Source: Azoarcus sp.
GTDB taxonomy: Bacteria > Pseudomonadota > Gammaproteobacteria > Burkholderiales > Rhodocyclaceae
Direction of reading: 5' to 3'
Assembly: GCA_031277975.1 (NCBI GenBank)
Contig: JAITLI010000098.1
Coordinates: 1-35,121, forward strand
Length of the DNA stretch: 35,121 bases
Part shown: positions 24,242 to 32,417 of the stretch, in pieces
Layout of the letters: each line of letters starts with the position of its first letter
Numbering within the stretch: the stretch's first letter is position 1
The notes under the pieces: generated by a model
The model's database searches: none
Told to the model about the DNA's origin: nothing
Seen by the model: only the letters and a program-made list of their open reading frames with translations
Made by a program: the position numbers and the translations under genes

Positions 24242-24312
24242 TACAGGCGGGGGTGGGGCGCCCATCGAAAGAACCCGCCATTGCGCCCCCCGTCCCTTGT
24301 CAAAAGCGGAAA

Positions 24313-24439
24313 CCTCCCCCGCCCCGTCATTGCATGGGTATCTACATCTACACATTCCGAAACAGCGGCGCTTCGCGCCGGACAGAACGAACTGGATTGC
24401 CACGGCGCTGCGCGCCTCGCAATGACGAGGGGGGGGAGG
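24313..24439. repeat. Dispersed palindromic repeat, copy B
   Basis: Outer arms cctcccccgccccgtcattgc (24313-24333) and gcaatgacgaggggggggagg (24419-24439) are near-perfect reverse complements; interior holds gaactggattgccacggcgctgcgcgcctcgcaatgacg and gcatgggtatctacatctaca. Confidence 0.8.
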
Positions 24440-24501
24440 CTTTCGCTTTCGACGAGTCCGTCCGCGCCGCGCCCCATGCATGCCGTGGCGTGCAAAGCAC
24501 C

Positions 24502-24774
24502 CGGAGTGAGGAGCGAAACGCCCGGAGTGCGGAGCAAGGCGCCCGGAGTGCGGAGCAAGGCGTTCGGAGCGCGGAGCAAGGCGTTCGGAGCGCGGAGCAG
24601 GGCGCCCGGAGTGCGGAGCAAGGCGTTCGGAGCGCGGAGCAAGGCGTTCGGAGTGCGGAGCAAGGCGCTCGGAGCGCGGAGCAAGGCGCCCGGAGCGCGG
24701 AGCAAGGCGCTCGGAGTGCGGAGCAAGGCGCTCGGAGTGCGGAGCAAGGCGTTCGGAGCGCGGAGCAAGGCGCT
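24502..24774. repeat. 13 x 21-bp tandem repeat (minisatellite), consensus cggagYgcggagcaaggcgYY
   Basis: Thirteen contiguous 21-mers read directly from the sequence; the first is degenerate (cggagtgaggagcgaaacgcc). Length is a multiple of 3 so several frames stay open. Confidence 0.95.
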
Positions 24775-25017
24775 CCGGGCGCTCCGCGCCGGATGACGCA
24801 TCGGAAGCGCGGTGCGAACAGCCGTGGGCATCCTGTTTCGAACGGAATAGGTCTCTACACGCCACCCCGATTTTGTATCAACAATGACAGGGGAAACATA
24901 GTCTGTGGATACCCATGCCCCCCAAGGGGGGAGAGGGGAAAAGAGGGGCGGCTTCCGGTTGTCCCAAGAGGGGAGGGGAGAACGTACTTTCCCCTCCCCC
25001 GCTTGGCGGGCGAGAGG

Positions 25018-25563
25018 GTGCCCGAAGGGCGGGAGAGGGCTTCGTTCCATACGGAGCGAAGCGACGCTGACTATCCAGAAGACCATGATGTCCAGGCGCG
25101 GCGGCGCTCCATCCTCGCCGCGCTACCGCTCGCCCTCTCCGGCCCATGCCTCGCCGCGGAAGAGACCGCCGCCGCCACCGCCGTCAGCCCGCTCATGGGG
25201 CTGGGACAAATGCTGGCCGGCCTGGCGGCGGTGCTCGTCATTCTCGTTGCGTTCGTCTGGCTGCTGAAACGCTTCTCCGCCGCCGGGCGCGGCAACCACC
25301 TGATGCGCGTCATCGGCGCCGCGCCAGTCGGCCCGCGCGAAAGAGTGGTGCTGCTCGAAATCGGCGACAAAATCATCCTGCTCGGCGTCACCCCGAACAA
25401 CGTGCGCGCCCTGCACATATTCGGGCGCGGCGAATTATCCCCGCCGCCCGCGAGCGCCGCGGACGGCGGCGAGACCCGCGGCGAAAACGGCAACAGCAAC
25501 CCCGCCGCCGCCTTCGCCAGCCGCCTGCACCGGGCGCTGCAAGGACGCCGCCATGCGCCCTAG
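25018..25563 (+). CDS. fliO: Flagellar biosynthetic protein FliO; 5' end uncertain
   Basis: [22 protein letters not shown]...[25 protein letters not shown]...[42 protein letters not shown]; immediately followed by fliP. The nearest in-frame start is GTG at 25018; no in-frame ATG near the signal peptide. Confidence 0.85.
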   Translation: MPEGRERASFHTERSDADYPEDHDVQARRRSILAALPLALSGPCLAAEETAAATAVSPLMGLGQMLAGLAAVLVILVAFVWLLKRFSAAGRGNHLMRVIGAAPVGPRERVVLLEIGDKIILLGVTPNNVRALHIFGRGELSPPPASAADGGETRGENGNSNPAAAFASRLHRALQGRRHAP

Positions 25564-26317
25564 CGCCATCCTGGCCTGCGCCGCCACGCTCGCCCTGGGC
25601 CTGTTGCCGTTCGCCGCCGGCGCGCAGGAGGCGCCGCCGGGGTTGCCCGCGCTCACCGCCGCGCCCGCGCCCGGCGGCGGCACGACATACAGCCTGTCGG
25701 TACAAACGCTGCTGTTCCTCACACTGCTGAGCTTCCTGCCCGCGATGGTGCTGATGATGACGAGCTTCACCCGCATCATCATCGTATTCACTCTGCTGCG
25801 CCAGGCCATCGGCGCGCAAACCTCGCCGCCCAACCAGGTCCTGATCGGTCTTGCCCTTTTTCTCACCTTCTTCATCATGTCCCCGGTGGCGCAACGGATC
25901 TACAGCGACGCCTACCTGCCCATGTCCGAAGGCGGCATCGGCATCGACCAGGCGCTGGAACGCGCCTCGACGCCGATGCGCGAATTCATGCTGCGCCAGA
26001 TCCGGGAACCCGACCTCGCGCTTTTCACCGGCATGGCGAAGATCGCGCCCGTCGAAAAAGCCGAAGACCTGCCCATGCGGGTCATCATCCCCGCCTTCGT
26101 CACCTCGGAAGTCAAGACCGCCTTCCAGATCGGTTTCATCGTCTTCATTCCCTTCATCATCATCGACATGGTGGTCGCCTCGGTGCTGATGTCGATGGGG
26201 ATGATGATGATGTCCCCGGTCATCGTCTCGCTGCCCTTCAAACTCATGCTGTTCGTGCTCGTCGACGGCTGGGGCCTCATCATCGGCTCGCTGGTGCAAA
26301 GCTTCGCCGCCGTCTAG
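25553..26317 (+). CDS. fliP: Flagellar type III secretion system pore protein FliP
   Basis: [91 protein letters not shown]. Confidence 0.98.
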   Translation: MRPSAILACAATLALGLLPFAAGAQEAPPGLPALTAAPAPGGGTTYSLSVQTLLFLTLLSFLPAMVLMMTSFTRIIIVFTLLRQAIGAQTSPPNQVLIGLALFLTFFIMSPVAQRIYSDAYLPMSEGGIGIDQALERASTPMREFMLRQIREPDLALFTGMAKIAPVEKAEDLPMRVIIPAFVTSEVKTAFQIGFIVFIPFIIIDMVVASVLMSMGMMMMSPVIVSLPFKLMLFVLVDGWGLIIGSLVQSFAAV

Positions 26318-26337
26318 CCATCAAGGGAAAATCCGCC

Positions 26338-26607
26338 ATGACCCCCACCGCCGTCATCGAACTGGGCCGCCAGGCCGTCGAAGTCACCCTCATGGTCTCC
26401 GCGCCGCTTTTCCTGTCGGCGCTCGTCACCGGCCTGATCATCAGCATCTTCCAGGCCGCCACCCAGATCAACGAAATGACCCTCACCTTCGTCCCCAAAC
26501 TGGTGGCGATCTTCGTCACGCTGGTACTGGCCGGGCCGTGGATGATCACCACGATCACCGATTTCATGCGGCGGCTGTTTACCTCCATCCCGGCCATGAT
26601 CGGCTAG
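26338..26607 (+). CDS. fliQ: Flagellar biosynthesis protein FliQ
   Basis: 89 aa, APLFLSALVTGLIISIFQAATQINEMTLTFVPKLVAIF. Confidence 0.96.
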   Translation: MTPTAVIELGRQAVEVTLMVSAPLFLSALVTGLIISIFQAATQINEMTLTFVPKLVAIFVTLVLAGPWMITTITDFMRRLFTSIPAMIG

Positions 26608-26630
26608 GCGCGCCGTCCGCGCGGAACGCC

Positions 26631-27434
26631 ATGCTCAGCGTCACCTCGGCCCAACTCGACGCCTGGCTGGCGGCGCTGATGTTTCCCCTCGCGCGCCTGC
26701 TCGGGCTGATGATGGCCACGCCGGTCTTCTCCAACCGCGGCATGCCGGTACGCATCCGCCTCGCCGCCGGCCTCGGCATCGCGGCCGCCCTGCTCCCCGC
26801 GCTCCCCCCGATGCCCGCCATCGCGCCCGGCTCCGGCGTCGGCCTCGCGGTCATGGGCGAACAAATCTTCATCGGCGCGGCCATCGGCTTCGTCGTCCGC
26901 CTCGTCTTCGCCGCCATCGACGTCGCCGGCTCATTCATCGGCATGCAGATGGGCCTGTCCTTCGCCCTCTTCTTCGACCCCAACTCCGGCGGGCAAAGCG
27001 CGGTGCTCGCCGACTTCATGAGCCTGGTCGCCACTCTCCTCTTCCTTGCCCTCGACGGCCATCTCATCATGATCGACCTGCTGGCGCGCAGTTTCGAATG
27101 GCTGCCGGTCGGCGCGGGCATCGACGGCAGCGGCTGGAGCCTGATCCCCCGCGCCGGCGCGGCCATCTTTTCCACCGGCTTCCTGCTCGCGCTGCCGCTG
27201 CTCGCGGTACTGCTCGTCACCAACACCGCCCTCGGCATCCTCACCCGCGCCGCCCCCCAACTCAACCTCTTCGCCATCGGCTTTCCGGTCACGATGACCG
27301 TGGGTTTCTTCGCCCTCGTTCTCCTGATGAGCAATTTCGGCCCTGTCGCGCAAAGCCTGTTCGAGCGCGGCTTCGACGCCGTTCCAGCGCTGCTGGAAGC
27401 GCTCTCGCCAGCGAAAGGCGGCGGCGGACGCTGA
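26631..27434 (+). CDS. fliR: Flagellar biosynthetic protein FliR
   Basis: MLSVTSAQLDAWLAALMFPLARLLGLMMATPVFSNRGMPVRIRL..., ATG at 26631, follows fliQ. Confidence 0.94.
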   Translation: MLSVTSAQLDAWLAALMFPLARLLGLMMATPVFSNRGMPVRIRLAAGLGIAAALLPALPPMPAIAPGSGVGLAVMGEQIFIGAAIGFVVRLVFAAIDVAGSFIGMQMGLSFALFFDPNSGGQSAVLADFMSLVATLLFLALDGHLIMIDLLARSFEWLPVGAGIDGSGWSLIPRAGAAIFSTGFLLALPLLAVLLVTNTALGILTRAAPQLNLFAIGFPVTMTVGFFALVLLMSNFGPVAQSLFERGFDAVPALLEALSPAKGGGGR

Positions 27435-27466
27435 AACGAACGCCGCCGCCGTCCGCGCCGCGTCTT

Positions 27467-30400
27467 TCAGGATTCCGGCGTTTTCCCTCTTTTCCGGGAC
27501 GGCGCGCTTTTTTCGCTGGAGGCGGCAGGCTCTGTCTGTGTCCGGCGCCATTTCCAGGAGATTTTTTTCCAGTACCCGTGCCGCAGCCAGGCGGTGAGTC
27601 CGCGTCCCAGCCAGCGGATGAGGGTGTACGCCAGCCAGAGCGCCCATGCCAGCATGAGCAGGCGATAGACCCAGATGGGCAGGCTGAAGACCGTGGCGGT
27701 CGGCAAGACAGGCCCACCCTGATCGGCGAACCAGTTCAGCATCCCCGCGCTGGAGCCGTGGCCGCGAATGCCCATCTCGGGAACGCTGAGCAGCGCGCGC
27801 GGCGTGGCGTCGATGAGCGCCCGGAGCATGAGGGCGGTCAGCGCCAGGATGCCCGCCTGCATGGCGTTGAATTCGAGCGGCGGCCAGTTCGCGCACGCGC
27901 TGGCGCGCGCGCGCCAGTCGATGACGATGAGCCAGAGCGCGATGAGCAGCAGGGCCGGCCACGAAAAGGTGGAAAAACCGAGGACGAGCAGGAACCATTC
28001 CCTCCTGCCAAGCGAACTCCAGCCACTGCGCGCGAACAAGAAGGCGACAGCCAGCGCCGCGAGCAATTCGCCCCAGTACAGCACGGCGGGGCCGACGGTG
28101 GGGCCGTGGGCGGCGAGAACCCAGCGCTGTTCGCCCAGGGCGGTGCGCAAATTGATGTTGGCCGCGGGCAGGCCGAGGTCGATGGCCGGACTGGCGATGA
28201 CCGGGCCAACATCTCCCTGGCGGCGCAGCTTGAGCGTATAGGTTTGCTTGCCCGGCGAAACCGGCAGGCTGAGGCGGTTTTCCCGCGCCTGCAAGTTCAG
28301 GGGGATGCCGTTGCGGCGCACATCGAGCGCCTCCAGATCCGGCGGCAAGCCGATGCGATGCTCACCGCCGCGGCTGGCGCGCAGGCCGAACTCAAGCTCG
28401 TAATCACTGGCGTGCCGCCCGATGCGGCTGTGCAAGACCGCGTGGTCGATGGCGAGAAAGCCGCCTTCGACCTTGGCGGGCCGGGTGACGGTGAGGGCGA
28501 GTTTCTCGCCGGGCAGGGGATGGAACTCGAAGATCGCCTGATCCCGGCCATTGTCGACGAGCGTCACCGGCACGCCGTTCCATTCCATGTGCCATGAAGG
28601 ATTCACGGTGATGCGCCAGGTTTCGGCGCGCTCCGGCAAGGGCGGGGCGATGAGTTCGAGCGTCTCCGCCTTGTCGAGCCGGGCCGTCCAGGAGGCGTTC
28701 GCCGCGTTGGCGGTAAATACCGCCCAGGCGCGGCCATCCTGCACTTTCACGGCGGGCGTGGTGACGTGCTCGCCGGCAAGCAGCGGGATCGGGAAGGTAA
28801 AGCCGCCTTCCGCCGGGGCGATGCGGCTGACCGTGGTATTCACGCTCCAGTCGAGATCGAGATCAATGTCGCGCCGCACGTGAACGAACGGCGCGAATTG
28901 CTGCGCCTGCGCGCCCCGCTCGGCGGCGGAAACAGGCACGTCCGCCGCGCGGGAGAAATTCAGCGTCTCGCCCAGCAGCCGGTTTTCGTCGATGCCTTCG
29001 ACCTGCCAGCCCGTCCCGGCGAATTCGATCCGCGCGGGCCGGAGCGGGAAACCGAGCGAGACCGTATCGCCGCTTGGCGCGTACTCGATCTGGACACGGT
29101 GGATACCCTGCCGCAGCGCGATATAAATTCCTCCCCCGGTTCGCAACACGGGATACGGCGTGTCATCGACGCGCACTTCGCGCAAATCCAGATGCCTGCC
29201 GGGGTTCGGCAAGGGCAGCGAGGACGGCGCGGCGGCATGCGCCGTGAGCCTGACCCGCAGCGCTCGCGGCCTGGCCTCGACGCGGGCCTTGGCCACATCG
29301 ACACAGGCCGGCGCGCACTCGGGCGCCTTGAGCAGGCGCGTCCTCAGTTCGTCCAGCAATTCCTTGGGCGGAAAGGCATCGGCAGACCCGGCGGCGGCGG
29401 CGGACACGGGAAAACCCAGCGCGGCCGCGAGCAACACGGCCAGCCCCGCCCCCGCCAGGGCCGCCGCTCGCGCGGAAGCGGCGGCGGGGCGCGCGCTCCG
29501 CCATCCCGGCGGCGGCGCCTTGTCCGGGAAGACGGCGCGGAGCAGCCGCCAGACAAGCGCCACCAGCAGCACGACCGTCAACACACGCAAAATGCGCGTC
29601 AACCATGGCGGACTGACGAAAAGCTGCACGCGCTGCGTCTGCGCGACCGGCCCGGCCCAGCGCAGCCGGTATTGTTCCCCCAGACTCCACGCGGGTTCGC
29701 CGCCGCCGGTCTGTGTCACGGTGGATTGGGCATAACGCTGGCGGGCGGGGGACGCCGTTCCTTTCCGGTCGGTGACATGGGCGCGCCAGTCTGACTGGCG
29801 GGGGGCGCGCGCTATCATGTTTTGTATCCCTATCTTCCCGCCGGGTTCGGAATGGGGGCTTTCTTGCAGCGGCGCTGCCGCCGCTGGCAGCGGCTCGAAC
29901 GCGGATGCCGTCGTCTCCGTTAAGCTGTCGATGTGGCCCTCCTTCACGACGGCAAATCCGGAACTTTCCTCAAGCTGCGGATAAAGCGCATAACGAATCT
30001 GCGCCGGGATGAAAATCACCGCCGCGACCGCGAGGCAGATCAGGGCCAGATATTGCCCGAGGCGGAGAAAGCCGCGCAGGCGGCCTTCCGGCATGAAACG
30101 ATGCAGCAAAACAAAAACAACGGCGGCGGCAAAGGAAAACACCGGCGACATGGGTTCCTGCATCGCCAGTATCAGATAGGCCGCCGCCGCGACGCCGCCC
30201 CCGGCGCCGAACAGCCGCCACGCCAGCAAGGCGAAAAACGCGGACAGGAAAATATCCAGCATCGTCCAGCGCTCCACCCAGGCATTGCGCGACACCGTAT
30301 CGACGCCCGGCGCCGCCAGCAGGCGATAACCATACGGCAAATGCAGGGTCGTCTCGACGCTGTCGAACGTCTGCCGCCACCCCGTGACCGGAATGCGCGC

Positions 30401-31807
30401 CCCCGCGGCAGCCTCCAGCCGCACTCCGGCATTGAGCGTCACTCGCTCGCGCCGCCATTCCACGCCGGTCAGACTTTCATCCGCCCCCCGCGTCACCAGC
30501 AGATCCCCCATCAACCCCAGATCATCGGCGGCATTGGCGACGGTGCGCGCATCCTGATTGGCGCTCACCAGCGTGTAAGGCCGCGCCACATCGAAGCGCC
30601 ACCCCTGCCGCATGCTGCCCTCGATCCGGTCGCGCGCGAAAAACCCCTTGCCGGAAAAATCCAGCCACATCTCGCGCCGCAACGTCAGGCGCTGGTTTTC
30701 GCGCTCATCCTGCCCGCGCGCGTGTTCCTCCACCCGCAACCGCGCGCCCTCGCCCACCGCCAGCGCCGGCAGCGACCGCCACTCCCCCGGCACCCCCGCC
30801 TGAAGCGGATCGACGACAAACGCCTCCCCGCCCGCGATCGGCAGGATCGTCGTCGTGCGCAGGGCGGGGACTGCCTCATAACTCCACACCTCCTGCGCGC
30901 GTTGCGGCGACAAGCGCGGCCTCACCTCCTCCAGCGGCTCATCGAGCCGGGCCATGACCTCGACCGTCGCCTCCCCCGGCAACGCCTGCACCAGCAAATG
31001 CCCCTCCTGATCCAGCCGCGCCGTCCACGGCGAAACGATCCCCGTCGGCACGAAATGCTCCGGCAAGATATCCGCCACGGCCACCTCCCGCGGCTTGCCC
31101 GACACCTTCAGGCGCACCCGTGTCGTCAACCGCGCCGGGATGCCATCCGTGAGCTTGCGATAGACTTGGACACCGAGGCTGTCGCTCTCCCGTGCCCGCG
31201 CCGCCTCGCCGCTGGCGCTCAACATGAGCGAAATTTCATCCCGCTCTGGCGCCTGTACGGCCTTGCCATCCACCGACAGCGTGATCAAGGCCACGTTCGC
31301 GGGTACGGACAACTTCCCCGGGCGCTCCAGCCAGGGAATCCAACCGGCCACCACATGCCTGCCGGGCGGCAGCCATACGACAGGCACATCATCCGCCCTC
31401 CTGCCGCCGCGCCTCGACACCGCGTGCGGGCGGCCATTCACCGTCACCTGCTGCGGCCAATACTCGCGGTTGCCGGGCAAAGGCACGGCGCCCTCCCGCA
31501 GCGTCTCCCAAGTCTGGGTAAACTGCGCCCCGCCCTCCCGCGCATCCAGCCGCAATTCCCCCGGCCAGGCGCAAAAATCAATCCTGTGCTCACCCGCCAC
31601 CTCCGGGCAAAATCGGGCTTCCTGCCCATGCAGCACCCAGTTTTTCCACGGCTTCAAGGCATCCGGGACATCCGCCTCCGGCGCCTGCGCCATGGATGTC
31701 CGCGCCTGCGCCATGGAAAATCCGGCGCACAGGAAAATGGCCAGCGCCAGAGACAAAACCGGCGGCAAAGCCCGCGCCACGGCCCGGAACACATTCAAAA
31801 GCGCCAT
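27467..31807 (-). CDS. Very large multi-domain membrane protein of unknown function (~1,446 aa from the signal-peptide ATG)
   Basis: Single uninterrupted frame. ATG 31807 gives MALLNVFRAVARALPPVLSLALAIFLCAGFSMAQA (signal-like). Two beta-rich, cysteine-pair-containing regions alternate with hydrophobic TM bundles (e.g. MLDIFLSAFFALLAWRLFGAGGG...; LYWGELLAALAVAFLFARSGW...). The ORF track start at 31957 gives 1496 aa. Confidence 0.85.
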   Translation of the reverse strand: MALLNVFRAVARALPPVLSLALAIFLCAGFSMAQARTSMAQAPEADVPDALKPWKNWVLHGQEARFCPEVAGEHRIDFCAWPGELRLDAREGGAQFTQTWETLREGAVPLPGNREYWPQQVTVNGRPHAVSRRGGRRADDVPVVWLPPGRHVVAGWIPWLERPGKLSVPANVALITLSVDGKAVQAPERDEISLMLSASGEAARARESDSLGVQVYRKLTDGIPARLTTRVRLKVSGKPREVAVADILPEHFVPTGIVSPWTARLDQEGHLLVQALPGEATVEVMARLDEPLEEVRPRLSPQRAQEVWSYEAVPALRTTTILPIAGGEAFVVDPLQAGVPGEWRSLPALAVGEGARLRVEEHARGQDERENQRLTLRREMWLDFSGKGFFARDRIEGSMRQGWRFDVARPYTLVSANQDARTVANAADDLGLMGDLLVTRGADESLTGVEWRRERVTLNAGVRLEAAAGARIPVTGWRQTFDSVETTLHLPYGYRLLAAPGVDTVSRNAWVERWTMLDIFLSAFFALLAWRLFGAGGGVAAAAYLILAMQEPMSPVFSFAAAVVFVLLHRFMPEGRLRGFLRLGQYLALICLAVAAVIFIPAQIRYALYPQLEESSGFAVVKEGHIDSLTETTASAFEPLPAAAAPLQESPHSEPGGKIGIQNMIARAPRQSDWRAHVTDRKGTASPARQRYAQSTVTQTGGGEPAWSLGEQYRLRWAGPVAQTQRVQLFVSPPWLTRILRVLTVVLLVALVWRLLRAVFPDKAPPPGWRSARPAAASARAAALAGAGLAVLLAAALGFPVSAAAAGSADAFPPKELLDELRTRLLKAPECAPACVDVAKARVEARPRALRVRLTAHAAAPSSLPLPNPGRHLDLREVRVDDTPYPVLRTGGGIYIALRQGIHRVQIEYAPSGDTVSLGFPLRPARIEFAGTGWQVEGIDENRLLGETLNFSRAADVPVSAAERGAQAQQFAPFVHVRRDIDLDLDWSVNTTVSRIAPAEGGFTFPIPLLAGEHVTTPAVKVQDGRAWAVFTANAANASWTARLDKAETLELIAPPLPERAETWRITVNPSWHMEWNGVPVTLVDNGRDQAIFEFHPLPGEKLALTVTRPAKVEGGFLAIDHAVLHSRIGRHASDYELEFGLRASRGGEHRIGLPPDLEALDVRRNGIPLNLQARENRLSLPVSPGKQTYTLKLRRQGDVGPVIASPAIDLGLPAANINLRTALGEQRWVLAAHGPTVGPAVLYWGELLAALAVAFLFARSGWSSLGRREWFLLVLGFSTFSWPALLLIALWLIVIDWRARASACANWPPLEFNAMQAGILALTALMLRALIDATPRALLSVPEMGIRGHGSSAGMLNWFADQGGPVLPTATVFSLPIWVYRLLMLAWALWLAYTLIRWLGRGLTAWLRHGYWKKISWKWRRTQTEPAASSEKSAPSRKRGKTPES

Positions 31808-32090
31808 CGTCTCCCGCGCGCCGCGATCACTCAAGAATCCCCGATCACCAGCCATTCCCGATCTCCTATCCCTTGTCCCCGGAAACCCACGGATTCCAAC
31901 CCGCCCCCCGGCGCGGCCGCCGCGCTTCTCCCGCCGCAAAAGAATCCGCCATGTCACATATCATGACATAGAAGAACAGCATCGTGCCGCGCTTGTTCAA
32001 ATTGTGTGTCACGCCATTGCCACACCCCGCCCATCCGTTGGCAAAGGCAACGCGTCCGGGGGCGTGAACGTCCCAGCAGTAACAAAGGAA

Positions 32091-32200
32091 ACACCGCGAT
32101 GACAAAATAAGCCGGTGTCGCTGCGCTCCGCATGGAACGCACTGGATTGCCACGTCGCCGCGCTCCTCGCAATGACGAAGGGGAAGGCTTTCGCAATGAC
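32091..32200. repeat. Dispersed repeat, copy C
   Basis: tgtcgctgcgctccgcatggaacgcactggattgccacgtcgccgcgctcctcgcaatgacga matches the core of copies A and B; cataggtatctatatgg lies downstream at ~32255. Confidence 0.75.
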
Positions 32201-32314
32201 GAGTTTTCCCAGAGGACTCTCTCCGCCCAAAGGATTCCCCTCGTCCCTCGCAGCATAGGTATCTATATGGCGCATATTGCTTGTGGCATTATCGCCTGGC
32301 GGGCGGCGGGTCTA

Positions 32315-32331
32315 CTGGAATAGATTCCAAG
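32315..32331. promoter_or_regulatory. Short palindrome upstream of the TerA-like gene (possible operator)
   Basis: tggaat-ag-attcca perfect 6-bp arms about 90 bp upstream of ATG 32418. Confidence 0.25.
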
Positions 32332-32417
32332 GGCTAAAAAAGAGGACAATCCGCATGCGGCGCGAAGCGCCGGTGACGACTTTACTGTCTTCCGTCTTCT
32401 GACCAAGGAGCACGATC

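Noticed and set aside
24502-24774. CRISPR array
   Set aside because: Units are contiguous 21-mers with no unique spacers and no cas genes in the window; it is a minisatellite.
24905-25050. G-quadruplex regulating fliO
   Set aside because: Several G-runs of 4 or more exist, but loops are long and the tract looks like a common GC-rich inverted repeat; not supportable by eye.
24076-25086. Repeat proteins encoded by the minisatellite on the minus strand (ALLRAPS / RLAPHSE)
   Set aside because: All result from the 21-bp period lacking stops; no start, RBS or flanking domain supports translation.
29933-31966. 677-aa plus-strand ORF antisense to the giant membrane protein
   Set aside because: Arg/His/Pro-rich low-complexity translation. 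The minus-strand frame has a signal peptide, TM segments and internal repeats, so it is the coding one.
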